Notes under the pieces: generated by a model | What the model was told of the DNA's origin: nothing | The model's database searches: none | What the model saw: only the letters and a program-made list of their open reading frames with translations | NCBI GenBank assembly: GCA_937902455.1 | Contig: CALELI010000035.1 | Span: 1 to 22,538 of the forward strand | Source: an uncultured Prevotellaceae bacterium | GTDB lineage: Bacteria > Bacteroidota > Bacteroidia > Bacteroidales > Bacteroidaceae | Length of the DNA stretch: 22,538 bases | Direction of reading: 5' to 3' | Shown here: positions 15,614-22,538 of the stretch, piece after piece | Numbering within the stretch: the stretch's first letter is position 1 | Layout: each line of letters opens with the position of its first letter | Made by a program: the position numbers and the translations under genes

Positions 15614-16738
15614 TTAATCGTTGAGCATCATTGGCATTAAGAGCATCAGCAAGTCCTCGTCAGCATCCTGTTCAGCAGGAACAACTACTCCGGCACGACT
15701 TGGGTCAGCCAGTTCGAGAATTACTTCGCTTGAGCTTATTCCGTTGAGAATATCGATAAGGAAAGGACCCTTGAAACCAATATTCATAGGACTTCCTTCG
15801 TATTCACACATTATCTTTTCTTCTGCAGAAGTAGAGAAGTCTATGTCCTGAGCAGAAACGAGCAGAGTGTTACTTTCTATGCGGAGTTTCACAAGGCTTG
15901 TGCTTGAACTTGCGAAAACGAGTACACGACGTAATGCACCGATGAATGCCTGACGGTCGATTGTCACCCTGTATGGGTTGTCATTAGGAATCACCGAGTT
16001 GTAGTTCGGATAGCGTCCTTCGATGAGGCGGCAGCTGAGAATGTAGTTCTCAACGGCAATCTCAGCATAAGATTCGTCGAAACGAATGACGGCATCACCA
16101 CCTTCCTTTGTAAGGATATCCTTCAGCATCTTTGCCGGTTTCTTAGGAAGTATGAATGCAGTAGGACGCTCTGACTTGATAGCCATATTACGGTTACGAA
16201 CTAACTTGTGGCCATCGCTGGCAACGAATGTCAGACTATCCTCTGTGAAGTCGAAATAGACTCCGTTCATTACAGGGCGAAGTTCGTCCTCTGCCGTAGC
16301 GAAGATAGCACGGGAAATACCGTTCTGGAGAACAGAACTGCTGATTGACACCGTCTGGGTGTTGTCGCTTATCTGTTGAGGAATTGGATATTCGTTTCCT
16401 GACTGTCCGATGAAGTTACTGCTACCGTTCTGGTATTTGATTTCAATTGAGTAAGTGTCCTCGTTCAAGGAAATCTGTACCGGCTGTTCGGAAATTTCCT
16501 TCAGTCCGTTGATAACCTGAGCTGCATTGGCTGCAAACAGACCATTGCCAGATGATTCGTTCACATCGAGGCTCGTTACAAGAGTGATTTCGCCATCTGA
16601 TGCGGTGAGTGTCAACTTATCCTGCTGAAGATGGAACAGGATACAATCCAAAATCTGAATGGAGTTTTTGGAACTTAAAACCTTGCTTAAGGTTTGAAGA
16701 CGGTTGCAAAGTACCGTACTGGATACATTGAATTTCAT
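15614..16738 (-). CDS. dnaN: DNA polymerase III beta subunit (sliding clamp)
   Basis: DnaN dimerises into a ring that holds the replicative polymerase on DNA. The 374-residue product has the family length and three similar clamp folds: MKFNVSSTVLCNRLQTLSKVLS at the start, FATAEDELRPVMNGVYFDF in the middle (the hallmark 'RPVLNGV' region), and LILSCRLIEGRYPNYNSVIP and MLLMPMML toward the end. The conserved C-terminal hydrophobic end that shapes the partner-binding pocket (LLMPMM) is present. It has its own promoter (16773-16803) and leads the dnaN-exonuclease operon. Confidence 0.97.
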   Translation of the reverse strand: MKFNVSSTVLCNRLQTLSKVLSSKNSIQILDCILFHLQQDKLTLTASDGEITLVTSLDVNESSGNGLFAANAAQVINGLKEISEQPVQISLNEDTYSIEIKYQNGSSNFIGQSGNEYPIPQQISDNTQTVSISSSVLQNGISRAIFATAEDELRPVMNGVYFDFTEDSLTFVASDGHKLVRNRNMAIKSERPTAFILPKKPAKMLKDILTKEGGDAVIRFDESYAEIAVENYILSCRLIEGRYPNYNSVIPNDNPYRVTIDRQAFIGALRRVLVFASSSTSLVKLRIESNTLLVSAQDIDFSTSAEEKIMCEYEGSPMNIGFKGPFLIDILNGISSSEVILELADPSRAGVVVPAEQDADEDLLMLLMPMMLND

Positions 16739-16772
16739 TATCTAATAGTTTTTATTTATTTTTTTCAGCCTA

Positions 16773-16803
16773 CAAAGATAAAGAAATTATTTGTTATTTG
16801 CAA
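16773..16803 (-). promoter_or_regulatory. Promoter of the dnaN-exonuclease operon
   Basis: Read on the minus strand: -33 TTG (16803-16801), a 20-bp spacer, and -7 TATCTTTG (16780-16773). The dnaN ATG at 16738 follows after about 34 bp. Confidence 0.7.
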
Positions 16804-16948
16804 TCCCTTATTCACAAATCTTTTCTGACAAAGTGAAAAAACAGCATTTTCAATGCTTTTGATGATGCGAACCCTGTCCTCCTGCGAAATTTTTCTTAGG
16901 TCTTTCGTGATTTCTTGAGACATATTTATGAAGTTGTTTCGGATTTTA

Positions 16949-16980
16949 TTTGGCACTTTCAAATAAATACACTATTTTTG
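16949..16980 (+). promoter_or_regulatory. Promoter of the DUF3127-coaC-coaB operon
   Basis: -33 TTTG (16949-16952), a 20-bp spacer, and -7 TATTTTTG (16973-16980) match the consensus fully. The ATG at 17003 follows after 22 bp. Confidence 0.75.
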
Positions 16981-17002
16981 CAGTTGATTTAACGAAAACA
17001 AT

Positions 17003-17380
17003 ATGGAATTAGCAGGAAAAGTAATTGCCATTCTTGAAGCAAGAAGTGGCGTATCAAAGACAACAGGCAATCCCTGGAAGATGCAGGATTATGTAATAGA
17101 AACTCACGAACAGTTCCCACGCAGGATGGTGTTCAACGTATTCGGAGAGGATAAAATCAACGCCTTCAACATTCAGATGGGTGAAGAACTGAACGTATCG
17201 TTCGATATCAATGCCCGCGAATTTCAGGGCCGTTGGTTCAACGATATCCGTGCATGGAGAATTGACCGCGTACAGCCAGACGCAGCAGGACAGGCACCAG
17301 CACCTACAGCAGTGCCAGCAGCAGAACCTGTACCACCTTCATTTGCAGCAACAGATACAGCCGACGATCTTCCATTCTAA
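17003..17380 (+). CDS. DUF3127 family protein, OB-fold-like with SSB-type acidic tail
   Basis: The 125-residue product begins MELAGKVIAILEARSGVSKT and has a beta-rich core of ~95 residues (DYVIETHEQFPRRMVFNVFG; LNVSFDINAREFQGRWFNDI; WRIDRV) that fits the DUF3127 family and looks like a small OB fold. A proline/alanine-rich flexible linker (about 96-115) leads to the last residues TADDLPF. Single-strand DNA-binding protein (SSB) has the same layout: OB fold, disordered linker and an acidic tip ending DDxPF that recruits PriA, exonucleases and other repair proteins. The gene is the first of an operon with coaC (3-bp gap) and is divergent from dnaN. It is probably a nucleic-acid-binding accessory protein; this is inference. 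Confidence 0.8.
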   Translation: MELAGKVIAILEARSGVSKTTGNPWKMQDYVIETHEQFPRRMVFNVFGEDKINAFNIQMGEELNVSFDINAREFQGRWFNDIRAWRIDRVQPDAAGQAPAPTAVPAAEPVPPSFAATDTADDLPF

Positions 17381-17383
17381 TAT

Positions 17384-17929
17384 ATGCTGAAAGGAAAGAA
17401 GATAGTTCTTGGCATAACTGGCAGTATAGCCGCTTACAAGTCATGTCTTATCATCCGCGCCCTTATTAAGAAAGGTGCAGAGGTGCAAGTCGTCATCACT
17501 CCGTCGGGCAAGGAATTCATCACTCCGCTGACCCTCTCAACCCTGACAGGAAAGCCGGTAGTCAGTGAGTTCTTCGACAGAAGAGACGGTTCCTGGCATA
17601 GTCATGTAAGTCTTGGCATGTGGGCAGACGCTATGCTCATTGCCCCCGCTACGGCCTCCACCATCGGTAAGATGGCAAACGGAATTGCCGATAATATGCT
17701 CATAACCACCTATCTTTCCATGAAGGCTCCTGTGTTCGTCGCTCCGGCAATGGACCTCGACATGTTTGCACATCCGTCCACACAGAAGAACCTGGAAACC
17801 CTCCGGTCCTATGGCAACTACATCATAGAACCAGCCTCAGGCGAGCTGGCAAGCCACCTGGAAGGAAAAGGACGAATGGAAGAACCTGACAACATCATAA
17901 AAGTACTTGAAGACTACTTCGAAAAATGA
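17384..17929 (+). CDS. coaC: Phosphopantothenoylcysteine decarboxylase (CoaC), stand-alone
   Basis: CoaC removes CO2 from 4'-phosphopantothenoylcysteine in coenzyme A synthesis, using FMN. Motifs seen: GITGSIAAYKS (residues 10-20, FMN binding), the active-site His74 in HSHVSLGMWADAMLIAPAT, IGKMANGIADNML, and PAMDLDM (121-127) where many homologues have PAMNxxM. The substrate-clamp segment reads GELASHLEGKGRM; the E. coli enzyme has a catalytic Cys near the equivalent position, here Ser157. Most bacteria fuse CoaC to CoaB; here the gene ends after 181 residues with a stop codon that overlaps the coaB start (ATGA). The last codons are GAA AAA TGA. Confidence 0.92.
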   Translation: MLKGKKIVLGITGSIAAYKSCLIIRALIKKGAEVQVVITPSGKEFITPLTLSTLTGKPVVSEFFDRRDGSWHSHVSLGMWADAMLIAPATASTIGKMANGIADNMLITTYLSMKAPVFVAPAMDLDMFAHPSTQKNLETLRSYGNYIIEPASGELASHLEGKGRMEEPDNIIKVLEDYFEK

Positions 17930-18564
17930 AGCGCATACTTATAACAGCGGGGCCTACTTATGAAAGAATAGACCCCGTTCGTTTCATAGGAAACTACTCA
18001 TCAGGAAAGATGGGAATGGCACTGGTTGACGAGTGTCTCGAAAGAGGGCTGGAAGTGGAACTTGTCCTCGGTCCTGTTGACTCATCCCATCTCAATCTTA
18101 ACCGTCCGCATCTTATTGTGACACAGATAGAAAGCGCAAGGGAGATGTACGAGGCCTGCATGAGGATTTTCCCCGAGGCAGATGCTGCCATACTCTGTGC
18201 CGCAGTGGCTGACTTCACCCCTGAGACAGTAGCCGACAAGAAGATAAAGCGAAAAGGCGACGAACTCGTCATACGGCTCAAGCCGACTCAGGACATCGCC
18301 GCCGCACTCGGAAAGATAAAGTCCGACCATCAGGTTCTGGCCGGATTCGCCCTTGAGACAAATGACGAGGAACAGAATGCGAAAGACAAGCTGAGAAGGA
18401 AAAATTTCGACTTCATTGTACTCAACTCTCTTCGCGACGAAGGAGCAGGATTTCGTCATGACACAAACAAGATAACCATCATCACTGCTACCGAAGAAAA
18501 GACCTTCCCGCTAAAGAGCAAAAAAGAGTGTGCGAAGGACATAATTGGGCATCTCAATCCTTAA
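17926..18564 (+). CDS. coaB: Phosphopantothenate-cysteine ligase (CoaB), stand-alone
   Basis: CoaB joins 4'-phosphopantothenate to cysteine using a nucleotide triphosphate, the step before CoaC. The start MKRILITAGPTYERIDPVRF is where the CoaB half of fused CoaBC proteins begins, followed by IGNYSSGKMG (Asn23, dimer/active-site loop) and AAVADFTPETVADKKIKR (Lys106, matching the KxKK lysine loop) with TQDIAAALG after it. The 212-residue length equals the CoaB half of a fusion. It overlaps coaC by 4 bp (ATGA) in the -1 frame, so the two products should be made in equal amounts by coupling. Confidence 0.93.
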   Translation: MKRILITAGPTYERIDPVRFIGNYSSGKMGMALVDECLERGLEVELVLGPVDSSHLNLNRPHLIVTQIESAREMYEACMRIFPEADAAILCAAVADFTPETVADKKIKRKGDELVIRLKPTQDIAAALGKIKSDHQVLAGFALETNDEEQNAKDKLRRKNFDFIVLNSLRDEGAGFRHDTNKITIITATEEKTFPLKSKKECAKDIIGHLNP

Positions 18565-18643
18565 AAAGTTACAAATTGCCCTAAAAATACCCTAAAATTA
18601 CTTAATTTTTCGCCAAAATGTTTATTATTGCAAGAATTATTCG

Positions 18644-18651
18644 TATTTTTG
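18644..18651 (+). promoter_or_regulatory. -7 box of the lipoprotein-barrel-uppS-bamA unit
   Basis: TATTTTTG matches TAnnTTTG and lies 24 bp ahead of the ATG at 18676, similar to the other promoters here. No good -33 element is seen at the expected distance (a TATTG at 18626-18630 is too close), so confidence is moderate. Confidence 0.5.
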
Positions 18652-18675
18652 CAAGATATTGTGTATTGTATACTG

Positions 18676-19953
18676 ATGAAAGGAATGAATTTGTACATAA
18701 AAACAAGTATCTGTTGCCTCGGTTTGATGGCATTGATTACTTCTTGTCTGAACACTAATGATGTTGAAAAGACGTCAGAATGCGCCATAACTGCAATTAG
18801 CATCGCAGATATAAAATCAACTATCCACACCACTGCTTATGACGGAACGGACAGCACGTACACTCGTACCATGAGCGGAAAGGAAATACGCTTCAACATC
18901 GACCAGATTAACGGAATAGTTACTACCATTGACTCGTTGCCAAACTGGGTAGACCTCACCCGTGTGGTACCGACCATCACCTGCTATGGCACACCTTGCT
19001 ACATGAACCCCACAGATTCCGTGTATTATGCATTTGCTAATGGTGCTGATTCCCTGGACTTCTCTGCTCCGGCAAACATTCTCATAATCGGCACCGACGG
19101 ACAGTCATACAAGAAGTACACAGTGAAGATCAACAAGAGAGTAGCCGACTCTGATTCCCTGCTCTGGACCTTCAAGGAAAATGTGGACCTGAAAGGCGAT
19201 TTCCGTCTTGTGCAGAATAACGGCAAGACCTATTTCTTCCAGAAGTGCGACACGATTGACTTCCAGTCAGTGACTGCCTTCAACGGAATGCTCTACGCAC
19301 TCAACTCTGACGGCATTGTCTGCCGTTCAGAAGATGGACGCACCTGGAAAGCTACATCCCTTGCTGCAGAAAAACTTCTCGCCTCTGACAACTATCATCT
19401 GTACGCACTTGCAGAGGTGGGCAACGGAATGGAAATCGTACAGACAGCCGACCTGACATCATGGACAGGATGCGGTTCTGCCAACATCGACAAGATTCCT
19501 TCCGGGAACATCTCATCTGTTGCCTATTCTACAAAGACAAACCAGTCACTCCAGAACGTAGTGATGATTGGCAATCCGGCTGACAAGACCAGCAAGTACG
19601 TGCCGGTGTGGTACAAACTCTCTGCACCTGATGCCGAAAACGACCAGAACTGGAACTACATAGGCTTTGCTCCTGACAACCAGTTCACACTGCCGGTATT
19701 CACTCAAATGTCAAACATATTCCTTTACAGAGGAACACTCTATGTGATTGGCGACGGAAAGATTTACAGTTCAGTGGATAATGGAATATCCTGGAGGGAA
19801 CTCCAGAAAAAGATGATTCTGCCGGCTGATTTCAGCAAGGAACGCCAGTGCGGAGTGGTCACAGAAGGCAATTACATCCACCTCTTCCAGAGCGGAGACG
19901 AAGAAGTTCCCGGTAAGGAGTGGATAGGTAAGTTCAACGGCTTGGCTGACTAA
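18676..19953 (+). CDS. Lipoprotein with propeller-like domain (DUF6242-like)
   Basis: The product starts MKGMNLYIKTS, has a hydrophobic stretch and a lipobox ITSC with Cys24, so it is a Lgt substrate. An N-terminal beta domain (about 25-170, ending YKKYTVKINKR) is followed by a propeller-like part with Asp-box/BNR-type motifs (SEDGRTWKATSL, SSVDNGISWREL) and repeated GxLYAL and GTLYVIGDGKIYS strands. This layout fits DUF6242 proteins of Bacteroidota; the function is unknown. A TTG start at 18628 would lie within the promoter, so I use ATG 18676 (425 residues; ATG 18685 also possible). It heads a tightly spaced run of envelope genes (gaps of 9, 9 and 10 bp), so a role in envelope assembly is plausible. 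Confidence 0.8.
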   Translation: MKGMNLYIKTSICCLGLMALITSCLNTNDVEKTSECAITAISIADIKSTIHTTAYDGTDSTYTRTMSGKEIRFNIDQINGIVTTIDSLPNWVDLTRVVPTITCYGTPCYMNPTDSVYYAFANGADSLDFSAPANILIIGTDGQSYKKYTVKINKRVADSDSLLWTFKENVDLKGDFRLVQNNGKTYFFQKCDTIDFQSVTAFNGMLYALNSDGIVCRSEDGRTWKATSLAAEKLLASDNYHLYALAEVGNGMEIVQTADLTSWTGCGSANIDKIPSGNISSVAYSTKTNQSLQNVVMIGNPADKTSKYVPVWYKLSAPDAENDQNWNYIGFAPDNQFTLPVFTQMSNIFLYRGTLYVIGDGKIYSSVDNGISWRELQKKMILPADFSKERQCGVVTEGNYIHLFQSGDEEVPGKEWIGKFNGLAD

Positions 19954-19962
19954 ATTGATGAT

Positions 19963-20676
19963 ATGACAACCATACAGGCAAATACAGGCAAATCTGGACA
20001 TCTCGCTGATGCAAGGTGCATCCTGGCTGTTGTCATCTTGTCTGTATTCTGTCTGCCATTGAAGGCACAGACGGAACTGGAATACAAGATGGAGATTGGC
20101 GGAATGCTCGGCGGATCATTCTATATGGGCGATGCCAACACATCCCGGCTCTACAAGGATACCAAACTGGCAGGCGGAGCTTTTGCCAGATACAACCTCA
20201 ACCCGAGAATGTCGCTGAAGGCAAACCTCCTATATGGAGGCATTGCCGGTGAAGCAACGAATCACCGCGATATCTTCGGCGATGTGGAAGGACAGGACTG
20301 GAAGTTCAATAACTCTGTCGTAGACCTCAGCTGCACCTACGAAATGTGTTTCTGGGCCTATGGTACAGGTATGAGCTATAAAGGTACAAAGCGCCTTGTG
20401 CCGTATATCCAGATGGGACTTGGCACAACTTATGGCAACAAGGTCTTCACGGTGAATTTCCCCGTAGGGTTCGGAGTGAAGTACAAGCTGAAGGACCGAC
20501 TGAACATTGGTCTTGACTGGACGATGCACGTCACACTCAGCGACAAGCTCGACGGCATTGCCGACCCGTTCAAGATAAGCAGTGGATTCCTCAAGAACAC
20601 TGACTGCTATTCGCTCACCATGTTCTACGTCTCGTATGACTTCTTCCCGAAACTACGCAAGTGCAACAACGATTAG
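19963..20676 (+). CDS. Outer-membrane beta-barrel protein (DUF6089-like)
   Basis: The 237-residue product has a long polar start, then a signal peptide hydrophobic core and cleavage site (ILAVVILSVFCLPLKAQ before TELEYKMEIGG). The mature part has barrel-type strands: MLGGSFYMGDANTSRLYK, GGAFARYNLNPRMSLKANLLYG, VPYIQMGLGTTYG, FGVKYKLKDRLNIGLDW and the C-terminal SLTMFYVSYDFFP. This matches the DUF6089 family, which in Bacteroidota usually stands next to uppS and bamA as it does here. The function is unknown; the context suggests a role in outer-membrane building. Confidence 0.82.
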   Translation: MTTIQANTGKSGHLADARCILAVVILSVFCLPLKAQTELEYKMEIGGMLGGSFYMGDANTSRLYKDTKLAGGAFARYNLNPRMSLKANLLYGGIAGEATNHRDIFGDVEGQDWKFNNSVVDLSCTYEMCFWAYGTGMSYKGTKRLVPYIQMGLGTTYGNKVFTVNFPVGFGVKYKLKDRLNIGLDWTMHVTLSDKLDGIADPFKISSGFLKNTDCYSLTMFYVSYDFFPKLRKCNND

Positions 20677-20685
20677 ACAAAAGAT

Positions 20686-21441
20686 ATGAGTTATTTAGAT
20701 AAGATAGACAAGAACGGCGTACCTCGTCACGTAGCCATCATCATGGATGGAAACGGACGATGGGCAAATGCCCGTGGTATGGAACGTGTGGCAGGACACA
20801 GACAAGGTGCCCAGCAGGTTCACACCATCATGGAGGATGCTGTACGTCTCGGAGTGGAATATCTTACCCTCTATACCTTCTCTACTGAAAACTGGAATCG
20901 TCCTCAGGCAGAAATCAATGCCCTCATGGAGATACTTCTCGAACATATCAACGAGGAGACCTTCATGAAGAACAACGTGAGGTTCAGAGTCATCGGACAG
21001 GTCGACCGTCTGCCAGTAGTTGTCCAGGAAGCAGTGAAGGCACTTGCAGAACTGACAAAGAACAACACAAAGAGCTGCATGGTCATAGCACTCAGCTATT
21101 CGTCGAAATGGGAACTCACGAAGGTCGCCCATGACATTGCAGTAGACGTGAAGGAAGGGAAACTCAGTTCCGACAACATAACAGAAGAAACAATCAACCA
21201 ATATCTTGCCACCAGTTTCATGCCAGAACCGGAACTGTTGATTCGTACTGGCGGGGAGAAGCGCCTCAGCAACTTCCTCCTGTGGCAGAGTGCCTATTCT
21301 GAGTTTTACTTCACCGACACTTATTGGCCCGATTTTTCAAGTGAGGATTTTTATAAAGCAATTTGTGATTACCAAAGTCGTCAGAGACGCTTCGGCAAGA
21401 CAGAAGAACAGGTAGAAAATGAAAGTAACAAATCAAAATAA
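20686..21441 (+). CDS. uppS: Isoprenyl transferase (undecaprenyl diphosphate synthase)
   Basis: UppS adds isopentenyl units to farnesyl diphosphate to make the C55 lipid carrier for peptidoglycan and surface glycans. Motifs: HVAIIMDGNGRWA with catalytic Asp21, GHRQGA, LTLYTFSTENWNRP (61-73), and IRTGGEKRLSNFLLWQSAYSE (186-206). The usual YGGR segment reads YSSK here (138-141), a lineage-type change. The length of 251 is normal. It sits between the DUF6089-like barrel gene and bamA. Confidence 0.96.
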   Translation: MSYLDKIDKNGVPRHVAIIMDGNGRWANARGMERVAGHRQGAQQVHTIMEDAVRLGVEYLTLYTFSTENWNRPQAEINALMEILLEHINEETFMKNNVRFRVIGQVDRLPVVVQEAVKALAELTKNNTKSCMVIALSYSSKWELTKVAHDIAVDVKEGKLSSDNITEETINQYLATSFMPEPELLIRTGGEKRLSNFLLWQSAYSEFYFTDTYWPDFSSEDFYKAICDYQSRQRRFGKTEEQVENESNKSK

Positions 21442-21451
21442 AAGGAAGAAA

Positions 21452-22538
21452 ATGAAGTGGGGACTACGTCTGATGTGTATTGTCGGGCTTATGTGGCTGA
21501 TTCCGGCTGCAGGCATGGCTCAGGACAATGCTACGGAATCCCCCAAAATCATATACGGACTTAGCAGAGCCCCTCGTTACCCTATCGGAGGTTTCATCGT
21601 AGAAGGCGTGAAAGGCTATGAGGACTATCTGCTCGTAGGCATCTCTGGCTTGTCTGTCGGTGATGTCGTGTCTCTTCCTGGAGATGAGATAACAGATGCC
21701 GTGAAACGCTACTGGAAGCATGGATTGTTCTCGAACGTGAGAATCGAAGCTGACAGGATTCAGAACGACAGTGTATATCTCAGGATTGTACTTGCTGCCC
21801 GTCCACGTGTGTCGACACTCAACATCGAGGGAGTGAAGAAGAGCGAGAAGGACGATATTGAGAAGAAAATCCCGATCGTGAAGGGCAACCAGATTACTCC
21901 AGACATGGTTGACCGCACAAAACGTATCATCGGTAAGTATTTCGAGGACAAGGGGTATAAGAATGCATCGGTCGAGGTGCTTCAGCGTGACGACATCACC
22001 CAGGATGGAATGATGATTGTCGACGTCAATATCGACAAGCACGAGAAGGTGAAGGTCAACAACATCATCATCACCGGCAACGACAACCTCGCCACAAAGA
22101 AAATCACCGGTACCACATTCACAACCAGCCTTCTCAAGAAGACCCACAAGAAAGGTAGCTTCCTCAAGACCACTAAGTTCGTACCCGAGAAGTTTGAAGA
22201 AGACAAGAACCGAGTGCTCGAGAAATACGGGGAGCTGGGCTACAGGGACATTGAACTTGTTGACAGCATAGTCGATCTCGGCGACAACATGATCGACATC
22301 TACCTGCACTTCGATGAAGGACAGCGTTACTACATACGAAACATCAACTGGGTGGGCAACACCGTCTATACCACTTCCGGCCTTAACGAGGTACTCCGAA
22401 TGAAGAAGGGCGATGTATATAATCAATCTCTGATTGAGAAACGTCTTCAGGCAGGTGGCGACGAGGCTTCATCTGTGGCCAACTATTACTTCAACGACGG
22501 CTATGTGTTCAATAAGGTCACTCCTGTGGAAGAGACTG
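21452..22538 (+). CDS. bamA: Outer-membrane assembly factor BamA, 5' part
   Basis: The frame is open to the window's end (no stop), so the gene is cut off by the window. After a signal peptide (MKWGLRLMCIVGLMW, cleaved after AGMA) come POTRA-type repeats: FIVEGVKGYEDYLLVGISGL, VGDVVSLPGDEITDAVKRYW, VSTLNIEGVKKSEKDD, VKVNNIIITGNDNLA and YIRNINWVGNTVY. BamA folds and inserts barrel proteins; its C-terminal barrel would lie beyond 22538. I prefer ATG 21452 because its 10-bp gap to uppS matches the other gaps in this run and AGGAAG lies just upstream; ATG 21419, overlapping uppS, would add 11 residues. Confidence 0.9.
   Translation, partial: MKWGLRLMCIVGLMWLIPAAGMAQDNATESPKIIYGLSRAPRYPIGGFIVEGVKGYEDYLLVGISGLSVGDVVSLPGDEITDAVKRYWKHGLFSNVRIEADRIQNDSVYLRIVLAARPRVSTLNIEGVKKSEKDDIEKKIPIVKGNQITPDMVDRTKRIIGKYFEDKGYKNASVEVLQRDDITQDGMMIVDVNIDKHEKVKVNNIIITGNDNLATKKITGTTFTTSLLKKTHKKGSFLKTTKFVPEKFEEDKNRVLEKYGELGYRDIELVDSIVDLGDNMIDIYLHFDEGQRYYIRNINWVGNTVYTTSGLNEVLRMKKGDVYNQSLIEKRLQAGGDEASSVANYYFNDGYVFNKVTPVEET

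Noticed and set aside
16765..16923. 52-residue frame (MSQEITKDLRKIS) between dnaN and the DUF3127 gene, minus strand
   Set aside because: It has no consensus promoter on its strand, contains the dnaN promoter within its 3' part and matches no family I know. A real small gene cannot be fully excluded.
21464..22426. 320-residue minus-strand frame opposite bamA
   Set aside because: The plus strand encodes an open POTRA-containing BamA across the same bases; the minus frame is its shadow.

Overview
The window looks like a chromosome segment of a Bacteroidales bacterium, most likely a Prevotella-type (Prevotellaceae) genome. The evidence is: Bacteroidota-type promoters (TTTG or TTG, 19-21 bp, then TAnnTTTG) in front of most transcription units; a one-protein hybrid two-component regulator; PorT-like and DUF6089-like outer-membrane barrels; a DUF6242-like lipoprotein; a DUF3127 protein; and the uppS-bamA gene order. 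All names come from reading motifs by eye; no database search was run.

Layout. 1-1960 is an accessory-looking patch. It holds a class II Fic protein (minus strand) with operator-like palindromes upstream, a 34-bp direct repeat on both sides and an inverted-repeat element just after its stop codon. 1961-4620 (minus strand) is an outer-membrane barrel gene followed by priA; the two overlap, priA has no visible standard start codon and its winged-helix region seems to be missing. 4821-5766 is a LysR-type regulator (plus). 5827-7780 is ychF-lgt (minus). A divergent promoter region (7781-7974) separates ychF from a 1357-residue hybrid histidine kinase/response regulator (plus), which is followed after 29 bp by a secreted zincin-like protein with a type IX secretion-like C-terminus. 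A bidirectional terminator lies at 14778-14805. 14821-16738 (minus) is dnaN followed by a DnaQ/ExoX-like exonuclease. 17003-18564 (plus) is an SSB-like DUF3127 protein and a CoaBC enzyme split into separate CoaC and CoaB genes. 18676 to the end (plus) is an envelope cluster: surface-type lipoprotein, DUF6089-like barrel, uppS and the 5' part of bamA, which runs off the window.

How the genes relate. The replication and repair theme (PriA, sliding clamp, proofreading-type exonuclease, SSB-like protein) and the envelope theme (Lgt, UppS, BamA, barrels, lipoprotein) are core functions. The hybrid regulator plus secreted zincin form a compact sense-and-secrete unit without the SusC/SusD genes such regulators usually accompany. 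The best candidates for something undescribed are that pair, the DUF3127 protein with an SSB-like tail, the split coaBC, the unusual priA, and the operator-controlled Fic locus between repeats.
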